18,601 bases of DNA from contig WFOP01000112.1 of NCBI GenBank assembly GCA_015487985.1, forward strand, positions 1 through 18,601, in the 5' to 3' direction. Numbering within the stretch: position 1 is the first letter of the stretch; every line of letters starts with the position of its first letter. The translations under genes and the position numbers were made by a program. Below, in pieces: positions 7,225-14,474 of the stretch. The notes beneath the pieces were generated by a model. It had not been told where the DNA came from and searched no databases. It was given only the letters and a program-made list of their open reading frames with translations. The DNA comes from Hyphomicrobiales bacterium (lineage in GTDB: Bacteria > Pseudomonadota > Alphaproteobacteria > Rhizobiales > Devosiaceae).

Positions 7225-7557
7225 ATGTCATATGAAGTGAATGGTGTAACGATCGAGCATGATGAAGAAGGCTACATCACCAATTTGAGTGAGTGGAGTG
7301 AAGATCTTGCCAAGGTTATTGCCGGGGTTGAAGAGGTTGAAATGGGCGACGAGCACTGGGCCGTCGTGAATTTTTTGCGTGAATATTACGAAGAATACCA
7401 GATCGCGCCTGCTGTGCGGGTTTTGATCAAGGCGATCAAGAAAAAACTTGGTCCGGAAGTTGGCAACAACAAGTATATGTATGAGCTGTTTCCCTATGGG
7501 CCAGCCAAACAGGCTTGTAAGATTGCCGGTCTGCCAAAACCAACTGGCTGCGTATAA
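7225..7557 (+). CDS. dsrC: Sulfur carrier protein DsrC with both redox cysteines
   Basis: A 110-aa DsrC. The flexible C-terminal arm ends KQACKIAGLPKPTGCV, with the penultimate Cys109 and the second Cys98 eleven residues earlier. This is the pair needed to form the trisulfide substrate or product of DsrAB. Homologues lacking the second cysteine (TusE-like or RspA-like) have other roles, so this is a true DsrC. The body carries the hallmark DEHWAVVNFLREYYEEYQIAP. ATG 7225 has AAGGAA upstream. DsrC receives sulfur from DsrEFH, is thought to be processed by DsrMKJOP at the membrane, and is oxidised at DsrAB. A 122-nt untranslated gap containing a hairpin follows before dsrM. Confidence 0.97.
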   Translation: MSYEVNGVTIEHDEEGYITNLSEWSEDLAKVIAGVEEVEMGDEHWAVVNFLREYYEEYQIAPAVRVLIKAIKKKLGPEVGNNKYMYELFPYGPAKQACKIAGLPKPTGCV

Positions 7558-7592
7558 AGCCAAACAGTTTACTGCCCGATTTTTACCCGTAA

Positions 7593-7610
7593 GGGCATGA
7601 CAAAATGCCC
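7593..7610 (+). other. Hairpin in the dsrC-dsrM gap
   Basis: GGGCAT, a 6-nt loop, then ATGCCC form a perfect 6-bp stem 36 nt after the dsrC stop. A smaller CCC-GTAA-GGG stem (7586-7595) overlaps it and could compete. No T-run follows, so it does not look like an ordinary terminator. It could protect the 3' end of a processed upstream message or reduce read-through into the membrane-complex genes. The pairing is visible; the role is inference. Confidence 0.4.
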
Positions 7611-7679
7611 GCGGGAGTTGAAGCGGATTTCAGGTCGCCATTTTCGGGCGGTGGCGGCTTGGTGCTGGGGAGGAAGAAC

Positions 7680-8435
7680 GTGATTTCTGCGTTTTACGCT
7701 GGTTTGTTTTACATTGCGAGCATTCTGCTTGTTGTCGGTGTTGGCTATAAGGTGTTTCGTTATGCCCGAACACCGGCACCGCTAAAAATCCCTGTATCTC
7801 CCGCGCCGCGCACCCGCACCGGCGTCGTGTTCAGAATGGTGCGCGAAGTGGTGCTGTTTGAAAGCCTGTTCAAATCCAACAAGTGGATCTGGGTGTTCGG
7901 GTATCTGTTCCATTTTGGCATGCTGGTGGTGTTGCTGCGCCATCTGCGCTACTTCACCCAACCCGTATGGTGGTGGGTAGAAATTGTTCAACCCTTTGGC
8001 ATATATGCCGGATTTGCCATGTTGGCGGGGTTGGGCGGACTGTTGCTGCGCCGGATAGTGCAGGAACGCATTCGATATATTTCAAGCCCCTCCGATTATC
8101 TGATGTTGATATTGCTGATTGGTATTGCAGGAACGGGCATGCTGATGAAGTATGTGGAGCATACTGATATTGTTCAGGTAAAAGCCTATTTTATCGGGTT
8201 GCTGAATTTCCAGATTCTTGAAATTCCATCCAGCCCGATTTTGCTGATCCATGTGGGGTCGGTGGCTTTGCTGATGATTATTTTCCCCGTTTCAAAACTG
8301 ATGCATGCGCCGGGATTGTTTTTTGCCCCCTCGCGTACGCAGGTGGATAATGCGCGCGAGTTTCGCCATGAAGTAAAATGGGCGAGAAACCTGCCGCCGC
8401 TCCCCGAAGACATTGAGCAAAAAAAGGAGGGCTGA
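7680..8435 (+). CDS. dsrM: DsrM, haem b membrane quinone-interacting subunit of DsrMKJOP
   Basis: A 251-aa NarI-like integral membrane protein with about five transmembrane helices (roughly residues 4-24, 69-91, 104-124, 138-158 and 186-206). Candidate haem b ligands are His78 and His88 in the second helix, His161, His191 and His209. The YARTPAPLKIPVSPAP and REVVLFESLFKSNKWIWVFG blocks are family hallmarks. I chose GTG 7680 because GGGGAGGAA lies just upstream and the protein then begins with the usual hydrophobic helix. An ATG at 7605 would add 25 glycine-rich residues overlapping the 3' part of a hairpin. DsrM passes electrons between DsrK and the quinone pool. dsrK begins 4 nt after the stop. 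Confidence 0.94.
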   Translation: MISAFYAGLFYIASILLVVGVGYKVFRYARTPAPLKIPVSPAPRTRTGVVFRMVREVVLFESLFKSNKWIWVFGYLFHFGMLVVLLRHLRYFTQPVWWWVEIVQPFGIYAGFAMLAGLGGLLLRRIVQERIRYISSPSDYLMLILLIGIAGTGMLMKYVEHTDIVQVKAYFIGLLNFQILEIPSSPILLIHVGSVALLMIIFPVSKLMHAPGLFFAPSRTQVDNAREFRHEVKWARNLPPLPEDIEQKKEG

Positions 8436-8439
8436 TCCG

Positions 8440-9999
8440 ATGGTTGCGCTTGATATCAATACAGGAAAAAGCCCCAAATTTGTTGGTGATCCACATGCGG
8501 TTCCCAAAATTGAATGTGGCGCGATGGCGGACGTCAAGTCGTTTGCCGCCCATCCTGAACATAATGAGGATCTGGGCTTCCCTGGTGAATTGCTGGATAA
8601 CTGGCAGGAAGTCGCCATTGCCAAAATCGGGGAACTCGCGAAGAAAAACCGCGCCTTTCAGGTCTATCTGGATACGTGTGTGAAATGCGGTGCGTGTACC
8701 GACAAGTGTCATTATTTCCTTGGCACGGGTGATCCCAAAAACATGCCGGTGGCGCGTCAGGATTTGTTGCGTTCGGTCTATCGGCGTTATTTCACTTTTG
8801 CGGGCAAGTATTTCCCGTGGCTGGTGGGGGCCCGTGACCTGACCAAAGAGGTGCTGGACGAGTGGTATACATATTACCACCAGTGCTCCCAGTGCCGGCG
8901 GTGTTCGGTTGCGTGTCCTTACGGAATTGATACGGCTGAAATCTCCATGGCGGCCCGCGAGGTGCTGGACAGTGTGGGGGTGGGGCAAAAATACTGTAAT
9001 GAGATTATCGCCAAGTTAAAGAAAACCGGCAACAACCTGGGACTGAACCCCAAGGCATTGCAGGCGACTTTGGAGGATCTGGAAGAAGATCTTGAGGATG
9101 AAACCGGCATACCGGTCAAGCTGCCGCTGGATGTGAAGGGGGCGGATATTCTGCTGATTACGCCTTCGGCTGACTTTTTTGCCGAGCCGCATATTGATGG
9201 TCTGCTGGGGTATGCGAAGGTTTTCCATGCGGCGGGTGTGAGTTGGACGATCAGTTCTTATGCCTCTGAAGCGGCGAACTTTGGCATGTTTATCGGTTCT
9301 TACGAAAATATGCGTGAAGTTTCCTGGCGCATTCGTCAGGCGGCCAAAGACCTTGGGGTCAAGCGGATCGTTTTTGGTGAATGTGGCCATGCATGGCGGG
9401 TGGGGTATAGTTTCCTCAATACGCTGGCGGGGCCTTTTGATTTTCTGGATCAGAATTATCCGATCCCGCAACATATTATGGAATTCACCGCTGATGCGAT
9501 CGATGAGGGCATTCTGAAGATCGACAAGTCCAAAAACGACGAATATGTGATGACCTATCACGACAGTTGCAATGTGGCACGCGGATCGGCCATGGGCCGT
9601 GAAGAGGGCGGGCAGTTTGATTTGCCGCGAAAAGTTCTGAAGGCTGTTTGTAACAATTATTACGATATGGAACAGGACACGATCCGCGAAAAAACATTCT
9701 GTTGCGGGGGTGGGGGCGGTTTGCTGACCGACGATCTGATGGATTTGCGGATCAAGGGTGCCAAACCGCGCATGACGGCTTTGCAACAGGTGAGCGAAGA
9801 CCACGGGGTGACCCACATGGCTGCAATCTGCGCCATCTGCAAGACCCAGTTTTCAAAAGTTATGCCCAAGTATGGCTATCAGATGGACAGTATTTTGTCG
9901 GTGCACCAGTTGGTGGCCAACGCTGTTATTCTTGATGGTGAAGATAATGAAGACGATACCGCCAGTGATGCGGACAATACTTCTATGGAGGAAAAGTGA
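8440..9999 (+). CDS. dsrK: DsrK, HdrD-like iron-sulfur subunit of DsrMKJOP
   Basis: A 519-aa cytoplasmic-face protein related to heterodisulfide reductase HdrD. Two [4Fe-4S] motifs are present: Cys80, 83, 86 and 90 (CVKCGACTDKC) and Cys149, 152, 155 and 159 (CSQCRRCSVACP). The catalytic CCG-type domains supply Cys315 (GECGHA), Cys377 (HDSCN), Cys421/422 (CCGGGGG) and Cys464/467 (CAICK), which would hold the special cluster thought to act on the DsrC trisulfide. ATG 8440 was chosen over an upstream TTG because AGGAGG lies 9 nt before it and it follows the dsrM stop by 4 nt. A long acidic C-terminal tail (EDNEDDTASDAD) ends the protein. It overlaps dsrL by one base. Confidence 0.96.
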   Translation: MVALDINTGKSPKFVGDPHAVPKIECGAMADVKSFAAHPEHNEDLGFPGELLDNWQEVAIAKIGELAKKNRAFQVYLDTCVKCGACTDKCHYFLGTGDPKNMPVARQDLLRSVYRRYFTFAGKYFPWLVGARDLTKEVLDEWYTYYHQCSQCRRCSVACPYGIDTAEISMAAREVLDSVGVGQKYCNEIIAKLKKTGNNLGLNPKALQATLEDLEEDLEDETGIPVKLPLDVKGADILLITPSADFFAEPHIDGLLGYAKVFHAAGVSWTISSYASEAANFGMFIGSYENMREVSWRIRQAAKDLGVKRIVFGECGHAWRVGYSFLNTLAGPFDFLDQNYPIPQHIMEFTADAIDEGILKIDKSKNDEYVMTYHDSCNVARGSAMGREEGGQFDLPRKVLKAVCNNYYDMEQDTIREKTFCCGGGGGLLTDDLMDLRIKGAKPRMTALQQVSEDHGVTHMAAICAICKTQFSKVMPKYGYQMDSILSVHQLVANAVILDGEDNEDDTASDADNTSMEEK

Positions 10000-11948
10000 T
10001 GAATAAACATACGCCAGGTGAAAAACTTACTTTCCGCCGATTTGAAGATGGTGAAACGCCCGAAGATTGGGATCTGGAGGAAAAAATCTTCCAGCAGGAT
10101 ACTTCATACAAGTGCCCCACCTATGTTCATAAAACGCCTCCATGTCAGGGGTCTTGCCCCTCGGGTCATGAAATTCGCGGGTGGCTGGCAATTGCACGCG
10201 GGATGGACAAGCCCCCGGTCGAGGGCATGGCCTGGCAGGAATATGCTTTTGAGCGCATGGTGGAGGCCAACCCTTTTCCCTCGTCCATGGGGCGGGTGTG
10301 TCCGGCGCCGTGTGAATCAGGGTGCAACCGCAACGAAGTTGATGATTTTGTCGGTATCAACGCAGTGGAACAATATGTTGGCGACTGGGCCAATGAAAAC
10401 AATATCGGCCTTGGTAAACCCGGTGTGGATACAGGTAAAAAAATTGCCGTCATCGGGGGGGGACCCGCAGGGTTGGCGGCGGCGTATTTCCTGCGCAAGG
10501 ACGGACATGGGGTAACACTGTTTGAGGCGAATAAAAAGCTCGGTGGCATGATGCGTTATGGCATCCCGGGATATCGCACGCCGCGCTCGATGCTGGATAC
10601 TGAAATTGGCCGCATTATCGATATGGGTGTGCAGGTGATGCTGGATACCCGTGTTGGAAAAGATGTTAGCGTTGATGAGCTTGAGGCCGGGTTTGACGCG
10701 ATTTTTTGGGCACTTGGTGCGCAAAAGGGCCGGGCATTGCCCATTCCGGGATGGGAAGGTACCGAAAACTGCATTGACGGTGTTGAATTTCTTGATGCCT
10801 TCAACAAGGGCTGGGTGGTTGGCACTGCCCGTCGGGTTGTGGTTGTGGGGGGGGGGGACACCTCCATCGACGTGGCCTCGGTTGCGCGCCGGCTTGGCAA
10901 GGTGACATCTGTTGCCAAAACGCAGCATTCTGACGGCACAACCATTGATTTCACTGCCCAGGATGCCGCCGGGGTTCTGACGCGCGAAGGCATGCAGGCA
11001 ACGCTGACTTCCCTGTTCCCGATTGAACAGATGACAGCGGCCGAACATGAACGCGAAGATGCCAAACGCGAAGGGGTCGATATCAGGGGCAGCGTTATGC
11101 CCCTGGAAGTTCTGAAGGACGAGCACGGGCGGGCAACCGGCCTTAGAATGTGCGAGTGCGATATGAAGGGCAATGTACCTGAGCCGCGCGAAGGCACCGA
11201 ATTTGTGATTGAAGCGGATATTATTATCGCTGCCATCGGGCAGGCGGGTGATTTTACGGGCATTGAGGGGCTGGATAATGGGCGCGGCGCGATTGATATT
11301 GAGCCTGGTTATAAGGTCAAGGGCCGCGAAAAACATTTTGCGGGCGGAGATATAATCAAGCCGCATCTGCTGACCACGGCAATTGGCCATGGGCGAATTG
11401 CTGCGGAAACCATCACGGATTTTCTTGACGACGGGGATATTGAAAAACGTCCGAAAATTGACGTGCATCATTTTGACCTGCTGGAAGAATTGCGGGCGCG
11501 GGGCAAAAGCCCTGAAGAATATGATCACGGGGCAACCCGGGGCACCAATTCAAGTGATTTTGCCGTTCACAATTATGAGGATCGTGGCGACAGCCAGATC
11601 ATTAATCATATGGAATTATTCAAAGGTCATTTTGAATATGAGCCGCGCGAATTGCGTGAAGAGGTGCATATCGAAGCGGACAATGTTCTGGGGAACTTTG
11701 AAGAACGTATCATCGGGTATTCAGAGGAACAGGCGCAAAAGGAAGGGGAGCGCTGCATGTCGTGTGGCATGTGTTTTGAGTGCGACAATTGCGTGATTTA
11801 TTGTCCTCAGGATGCAATTTCCCGGGTGAAAAAGGCGGACCGTACGGTGGGACGCTATGTGCAGACGGACTACACCAAGTGCATCGGGTGTCATGTGTGC
11901 ATGGATGTTTGTCCGACCGGTTATATCAAGATGGGGCTTGGAGAGTAG
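9999..11948 (+). CDS. dsrL: DsrL, iron-sulfur flavoprotein NAD(P)H:acceptor oxidoreductase
   Basis: A 649-aa GltD-like protein that links DsrAB to NAD(P). An N-terminal cysteine domain has Cys39, 49, 53, 101, 105 and 109 (PCQGSC, CPAPCESGC). The FAD motif AVIGGGPAGLAAAYFLRKDG lies at about 150-169, and a second Rossmann motif, VVVVGGGDTSIDVA, at about 280-293. Two C-terminal [4Fe-4S] ferredoxin sets follow: CMSCGMCFECDNC to YCPQDA (from Cys586) and CIGCHVCMDVCP (Cys628, 631, 634, 638). In sulfur oxidisers DsrL is an essential partner of rDsrAB. NADH versus NADPH preference was not settled here. The stop-start overlap TGATG with dsrK and GGAGG 7 nt upstream favour ATG 9999 over GTG 9996. Runs of 8 and 11 G encode the two glycine-rich loops. 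Confidence 0.96.
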   Translation: MNKHTPGEKLTFRRFEDGETPEDWDLEEKIFQQDTSYKCPTYVHKTPPCQGSCPSGHEIRGWLAIARGMDKPPVEGMAWQEYAFERMVEANPFPSSMGRVCPAPCESGCNRNEVDDFVGINAVEQYVGDWANENNIGLGKPGVDTGKKIAVIGGGPAGLAAAYFLRKDGHGVTLFEANKKLGGMMRYGIPGYRTPRSMLDTEIGRIIDMGVQVMLDTRVGKDVSVDELEAGFDAIFWALGAQKGRALPIPGWEGTENCIDGVEFLDAFNKGWVVGTARRVVVVGGGDTSIDVASVARRLGKVTSVAKTQHSDGTTIDFTAQDAAGVLTREGMQATLTSLFPIEQMTAAEHEREDAKREGVDIRGSVMPLEVLKDEHGRATGLRMCECDMKGNVPEPREGTEFVIEADIIIAAIGQAGDFTGIEGLDNGRGAIDIEPGYKVKGREKHFAGGDIIKPHLLTTAIGHGRIAAETITDFLDDGDIEKRPKIDVHHFDLLEELRARGKSPEEYDHGATRGTNSSDFAVHNYEDRGDSQIINHMELFKGHFEYEPRELREEVHIEADNVLGNFEERIIGYSEEQAQKEGERCMSCGMCFECDNCVIYCPQDAISRVKKADRTVGRYVQTDYTKCIGCHVCMDVCPTGYIKMGLGE

Positions 11949-11950
11949 AT

Positions 11951-12484
11951 ATGAAGCGGTTTTTCGTTTCGCTGGTGGCTGCTGTTCTGATTTTTGCCGG
12001 GTTGGGCGCTGTTGGCGCCCAGGCGCAGTCCTTGTTCGGACCAACGGTGCCAAAGGCCGTTGGTTCTCCGCATCCTGAAGGCAATGAATTTTGGCGCATA
12101 AACCATATGGATTTATTGAGCCATGACCGGGATGAAACCATGCGACTTGGAAATCGTGATATCAATGCCAGTCTGAAGGAATGTGTGGCTTGCCATGCGG
12201 TGAATGACGCGGCGGGGGAACCTGTGGGCTATGAAAGCGAAGAATTCATCTGTCGGGTGTGTCATGATTATGTGGCGGTGAAAATTGACTGTTTCACCTG
12301 CCATCAGTCAAAACCGGACCCCGATGTGCTGGCTGAATTGCTGGAAGGGGCACCAAAGATTGTGTCCAGCACCAGCATTTTTGATGCCACCAGCGATTTG
12401 CAAAATTATTTGACTTCGGTTCAAGGGGGGAGTCCGCCTGTTGTGACCGGTGCACCTCTGGATGGGGGGGAGGCATTGCGATGA
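11951..12484 (+). CDS. dsrJ: DsrJ, periplasmic triheme cytochrome c of DsrMKJOP
   Basis: A 177-aa exported cytochrome. A signal or anchor helix covers about residues 1-26 (MKRFFVSLVAAVLIFAGLGA). Three haem c motifs are CVACH (78-82), CRVCH (101-105) and CFTCH (114-118). The DsrJ-specific NHMDLLSHDRDETMR block is at about 51-65. There is no cysteine besides the six in haem motifs. In A. vinosum DsrJ one haem has an extra cysteine ligand in the segment before NHMD, and the equivalent here, SPHPEGNEFWRI, has none. A longer frame from 11780 is ruled out because it would cover the end of dsrL. ATG 11951 lies 2 nt after the dsrL stop. The stop overlaps the dsrO start as ATGA. It should sit in the periplasm with DsrO. 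Confidence 0.94.
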   Translation: MKRFFVSLVAAVLIFAGLGAVGAQAQSLFGPTVPKAVGSPHPEGNEFWRINHMDLLSHDRDETMRLGNRDINASLKECVACHAVNDAAGEPVGYESEEFICRVCHDYVAVKIDCFTCHQSKPDPDVLAELLEGAPKIVSSTSIFDATSDLQNYLTSVQGGSPPVVTGAPLDGGEALR

Positions 12485-13236
12485 GCCAGAGAAAACAGGA
12501 CATGGAAAAAGGCGCGGAAATCAACCGACGCGGATTTTTGGCGCGGGCGGCGGCGGCGACCTTGACCTTGGCCCCCGGGGTGACATTGTCACTTTACGGG
12601 AGTGAAGCCAGCGCTCAGGTCACTTCGGCAAACCGATGGGGATTGCTGATTGATGTGAACAAGTGTCGCTCGGATTGCAATTCGTGTGTGAGCGCCTGTT
12701 CAGCCGAGAACGGCTGGAAGGACACGGGGAACCCGGAAACCGACCCGCAGTGGATTCGTAAAGTTGATTTGAAGGACCTTGCAACGGGGCGTGAAGTTTC
12801 ATTGCCCGTAATGTGTCAGCATTGCGAAACTCCGCCTTGCGTCGATGTGTGCCCCACGGGGGCGTCTTTCAAGCGGGCCGACGGTATTGTTCTGGTGGAC
12901 AAACATATTTGCATTGGTTGTCGTTATTGCATGATGGCGTGCCCCTATAAGGCGCGATCGTTCGTGCATGAAGAAGTTCCCGAAGAAGACAAAAACGTGA
13001 ATGCGCCGCGCGGCAAAGGCACCGTTGAATCGTGCACTTTGTGCGTGCATCGGGTTGATCGGGGAGATATGCCGGCGTGTGCCATTGCCTGTGGGGAAAC
13101 CGGAAATGGCGCCATACTGTTTGGGGACCTGATGGACCCGGACAGTGAAATTTCCATTCAACTGGCGACATATCAGTCCAGTGCATTGCGTGATGACCTG
13201 CGGTTGAACCCGGGCGTGCGCTATCAGAATATATAG
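12481..13236 (+). CDS. dsrO: DsrO, Tat-exported periplasmic iron-sulfur protein of DsrMKJOP
   Basis: A 251-aa protein of the NrfC/DmsB ferredoxin family. A twin-arginine signal, NRRGFLAR (Arg16-Arg17), with a hydrophobic stretch to an ASAQ site near residue 44, directs folded export. Four cysteine groups follow for [4Fe-4S] clusters: Cys62, 66, 69, 73; Cys112, 115, 120, 124; Cys144, 147, 150, 154; and Cys185, 188, 200, 204. The first group is C-x3-C-x2-C-x3-C, the form seen in DsrO. It is expected to connect DsrJ to the quinol-reactive DsrP on the periplasmic side. ATG 12481 overlaps the dsrJ stop by 4 nt, indicating translational coupling. dsrP starts 11 nt after the stop. Confidence 0.95.
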   Translation: MSQRKQDMEKGAEINRRGFLARAAAATLTLAPGVTLSLYGSEASAQVTSANRWGLLIDVNKCRSDCNSCVSACSAENGWKDTGNPETDPQWIRKVDLKDLATGREVSLPVMCQHCETPPCVDVCPTGASFKRADGIVLVDKHICIGCRYCMMACPYKARSFVHEEVPEEDKNVNAPRGKGTVESCTLCVHRVDRGDMPACAIACGETGNGAILFGDLMDPDSEISIQLATYQSSALRDDLRLNPGVRYQNI

Positions 13237-13247
13237 GAAACCGGGAC

Positions 13248-14456
13248 ATGGAACGGATTGCATATAGTGAGTTAAGATCAACGCCACAGCTCTGGGGGTT
13301 GCTGGTGTTGCTTGGTGCATTTATTGGTGCGGCGGGTGCAGCGGTTTTATACATCGAACATTATGGGCATATTGTCACCGGCATGAACAATCAGGTGGTC
13401 TGGGGCATTCCCCATGTGTTTGCGATTTTTTTGATCGTTGCCGCCTCGGGGGCGCTTAATGTTTCTTCCATCGGTTCGGTTTTTGGCAAGCAGGCCTATA
13501 AACCCACGGCCCGACTTTCGGGCCTGTTGGCAATGGCGTTGCTGATGGGGGGGCTGGTGGTTCTGGTGCTCGATCTGGGGCGTCCCGACCGGCTGATTAT
13601 TTCCATGACCACCTATAATTTCAAGTCGATTTTTGCATGGAACATGCTGCTCTATACAGGTTTCCTGGCGATTGTGGCCGCCTATCTTTATGCACAAATG
13701 GCGCGGGGTGTTCCCTCTTTTGCTCTTAAGTCCGTCGGGCTGGGCGCGTTTTTGTGGCGCTTGGCGCTGACCACCGGCACCGGGTCCATTTTCGGTTGGC
13801 TTGTGGCGCGTCCCGGATATGACGCGGCAATCATGGCGCCGATGTTTATTGCCATGTCGTTTTCCTTCGGGTTGGCCATGTTCATGCTGGTCATGATTGG
13901 CACCTGCACAATGACGCGGCGGGTTTATAGCGTGGAACTCAGAACCCGGCAGGCGCGTTTGCTGGGCCTGTTCGTGGCGGTTGTTTTGTTTTTTGCCGGC
14001 ATTCAGCATTTGAGCAATCTTTATGTTGCAGAACATGCGGCCTATGAGCGATTCATTCTGCTTGAGGGGGGCATTTATACGGCGTTGTTCTGGGGCGGTC
14101 AGGTATTTCTTGGGGGCCTTGTGCCGTTGGCGTTGCTGTTTCATCCCAAACTGGACCGCAAGAAAAGTCTGGTGATTATTGCCGCGCTACTGGTGTTGTT
14201 TGGCGGGCTTGTGCAACTGTATATCATCCTGATTGGTGGTCAGGTCTTTCCGATGGAGATTTTCCCCGGATATGCCGCATCAAGCAGTTTTTATGATGGA
14301 ACCATTGCCAGTTACAGGCCAACGATACTGGAATTCATGCTCGGATTTGGGGGCATTGCGGTGACGTTGGCCATTACAACGCTCGGTATGAAATTCCTTC
14401 GAATCTTGCCAGTCAATCTTTCTGATGCCAATGTAGACCCTTCCGGTCTTGAATAG
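13248..14456 (+). CDS. dsrP: DsrP, NrfD-like integral membrane subunit of DsrMKJOP
   Basis: A 402-aa polytopic protein of the NrfD/PsrC family with about ten hydrophobic segments. Diagnostic blocks include VLYIEHYGHIVTGMNNQVVW, IPHVFAIFLIVAASGALNVSS and VVLVLDLGRPDRLIISMTTYN. The LGRPDR loop after the third helix is conserved in the family. NrfD-type subunits bind quinone without haem and partner with a ferredoxin subunit, here DsrO. ATG 13248 follows AGGAAA overlapping the dsrO stop. The next gene begins 18 nt downstream with its own AAAAAGG, so the operon continues. Confidence 0.95.
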   Translation: MERIAYSELRSTPQLWGLLVLLGAFIGAAGAAVLYIEHYGHIVTGMNNQVVWGIPHVFAIFLIVAASGALNVSSIGSVFGKQAYKPTARLSGLLAMALLMGGLVVLVLDLGRPDRLIISMTTYNFKSIFAWNMLLYTGFLAIVAAYLYAQMARGVPSFALKSVGLGAFLWRLALTTGTGSIFGWLVARPGYDAAIMAPMFIAMSFSFGLAMFMLVMIGTCTMTRRVYSVELRTRQARLLGLFVAVVLFFAGIQHLSNLYVAEHAAYERFILLEGGIYTALFWGGQVFLGGLVPLALLFHPKLDRKKSLVIIAALLVLFGGLVQLYIILIGGQVFPMEIFPGYAASSSFYDGTIASYRPTILEFMLGFGGIAVTLAITTLGMKFLRILPVNLSDANVDPSGLE

Positions 14457-14474
14457 GTTCAAAAAGGTTATTTG

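Noticed and set aside
10317..11528. 403-aa open frame antisense to dsrL
   Set aside because: It is a shadow of a strongly conserved gene; its translation is low-complexity His/Asn/Arg-rich and shows no domain.
13347..14144. 265-aa open frame antisense to dsrP
   Set aside because: Gln/His/Arg-rich product is the typical mirror of a membrane protein gene; no ribosome site or family resemblance.
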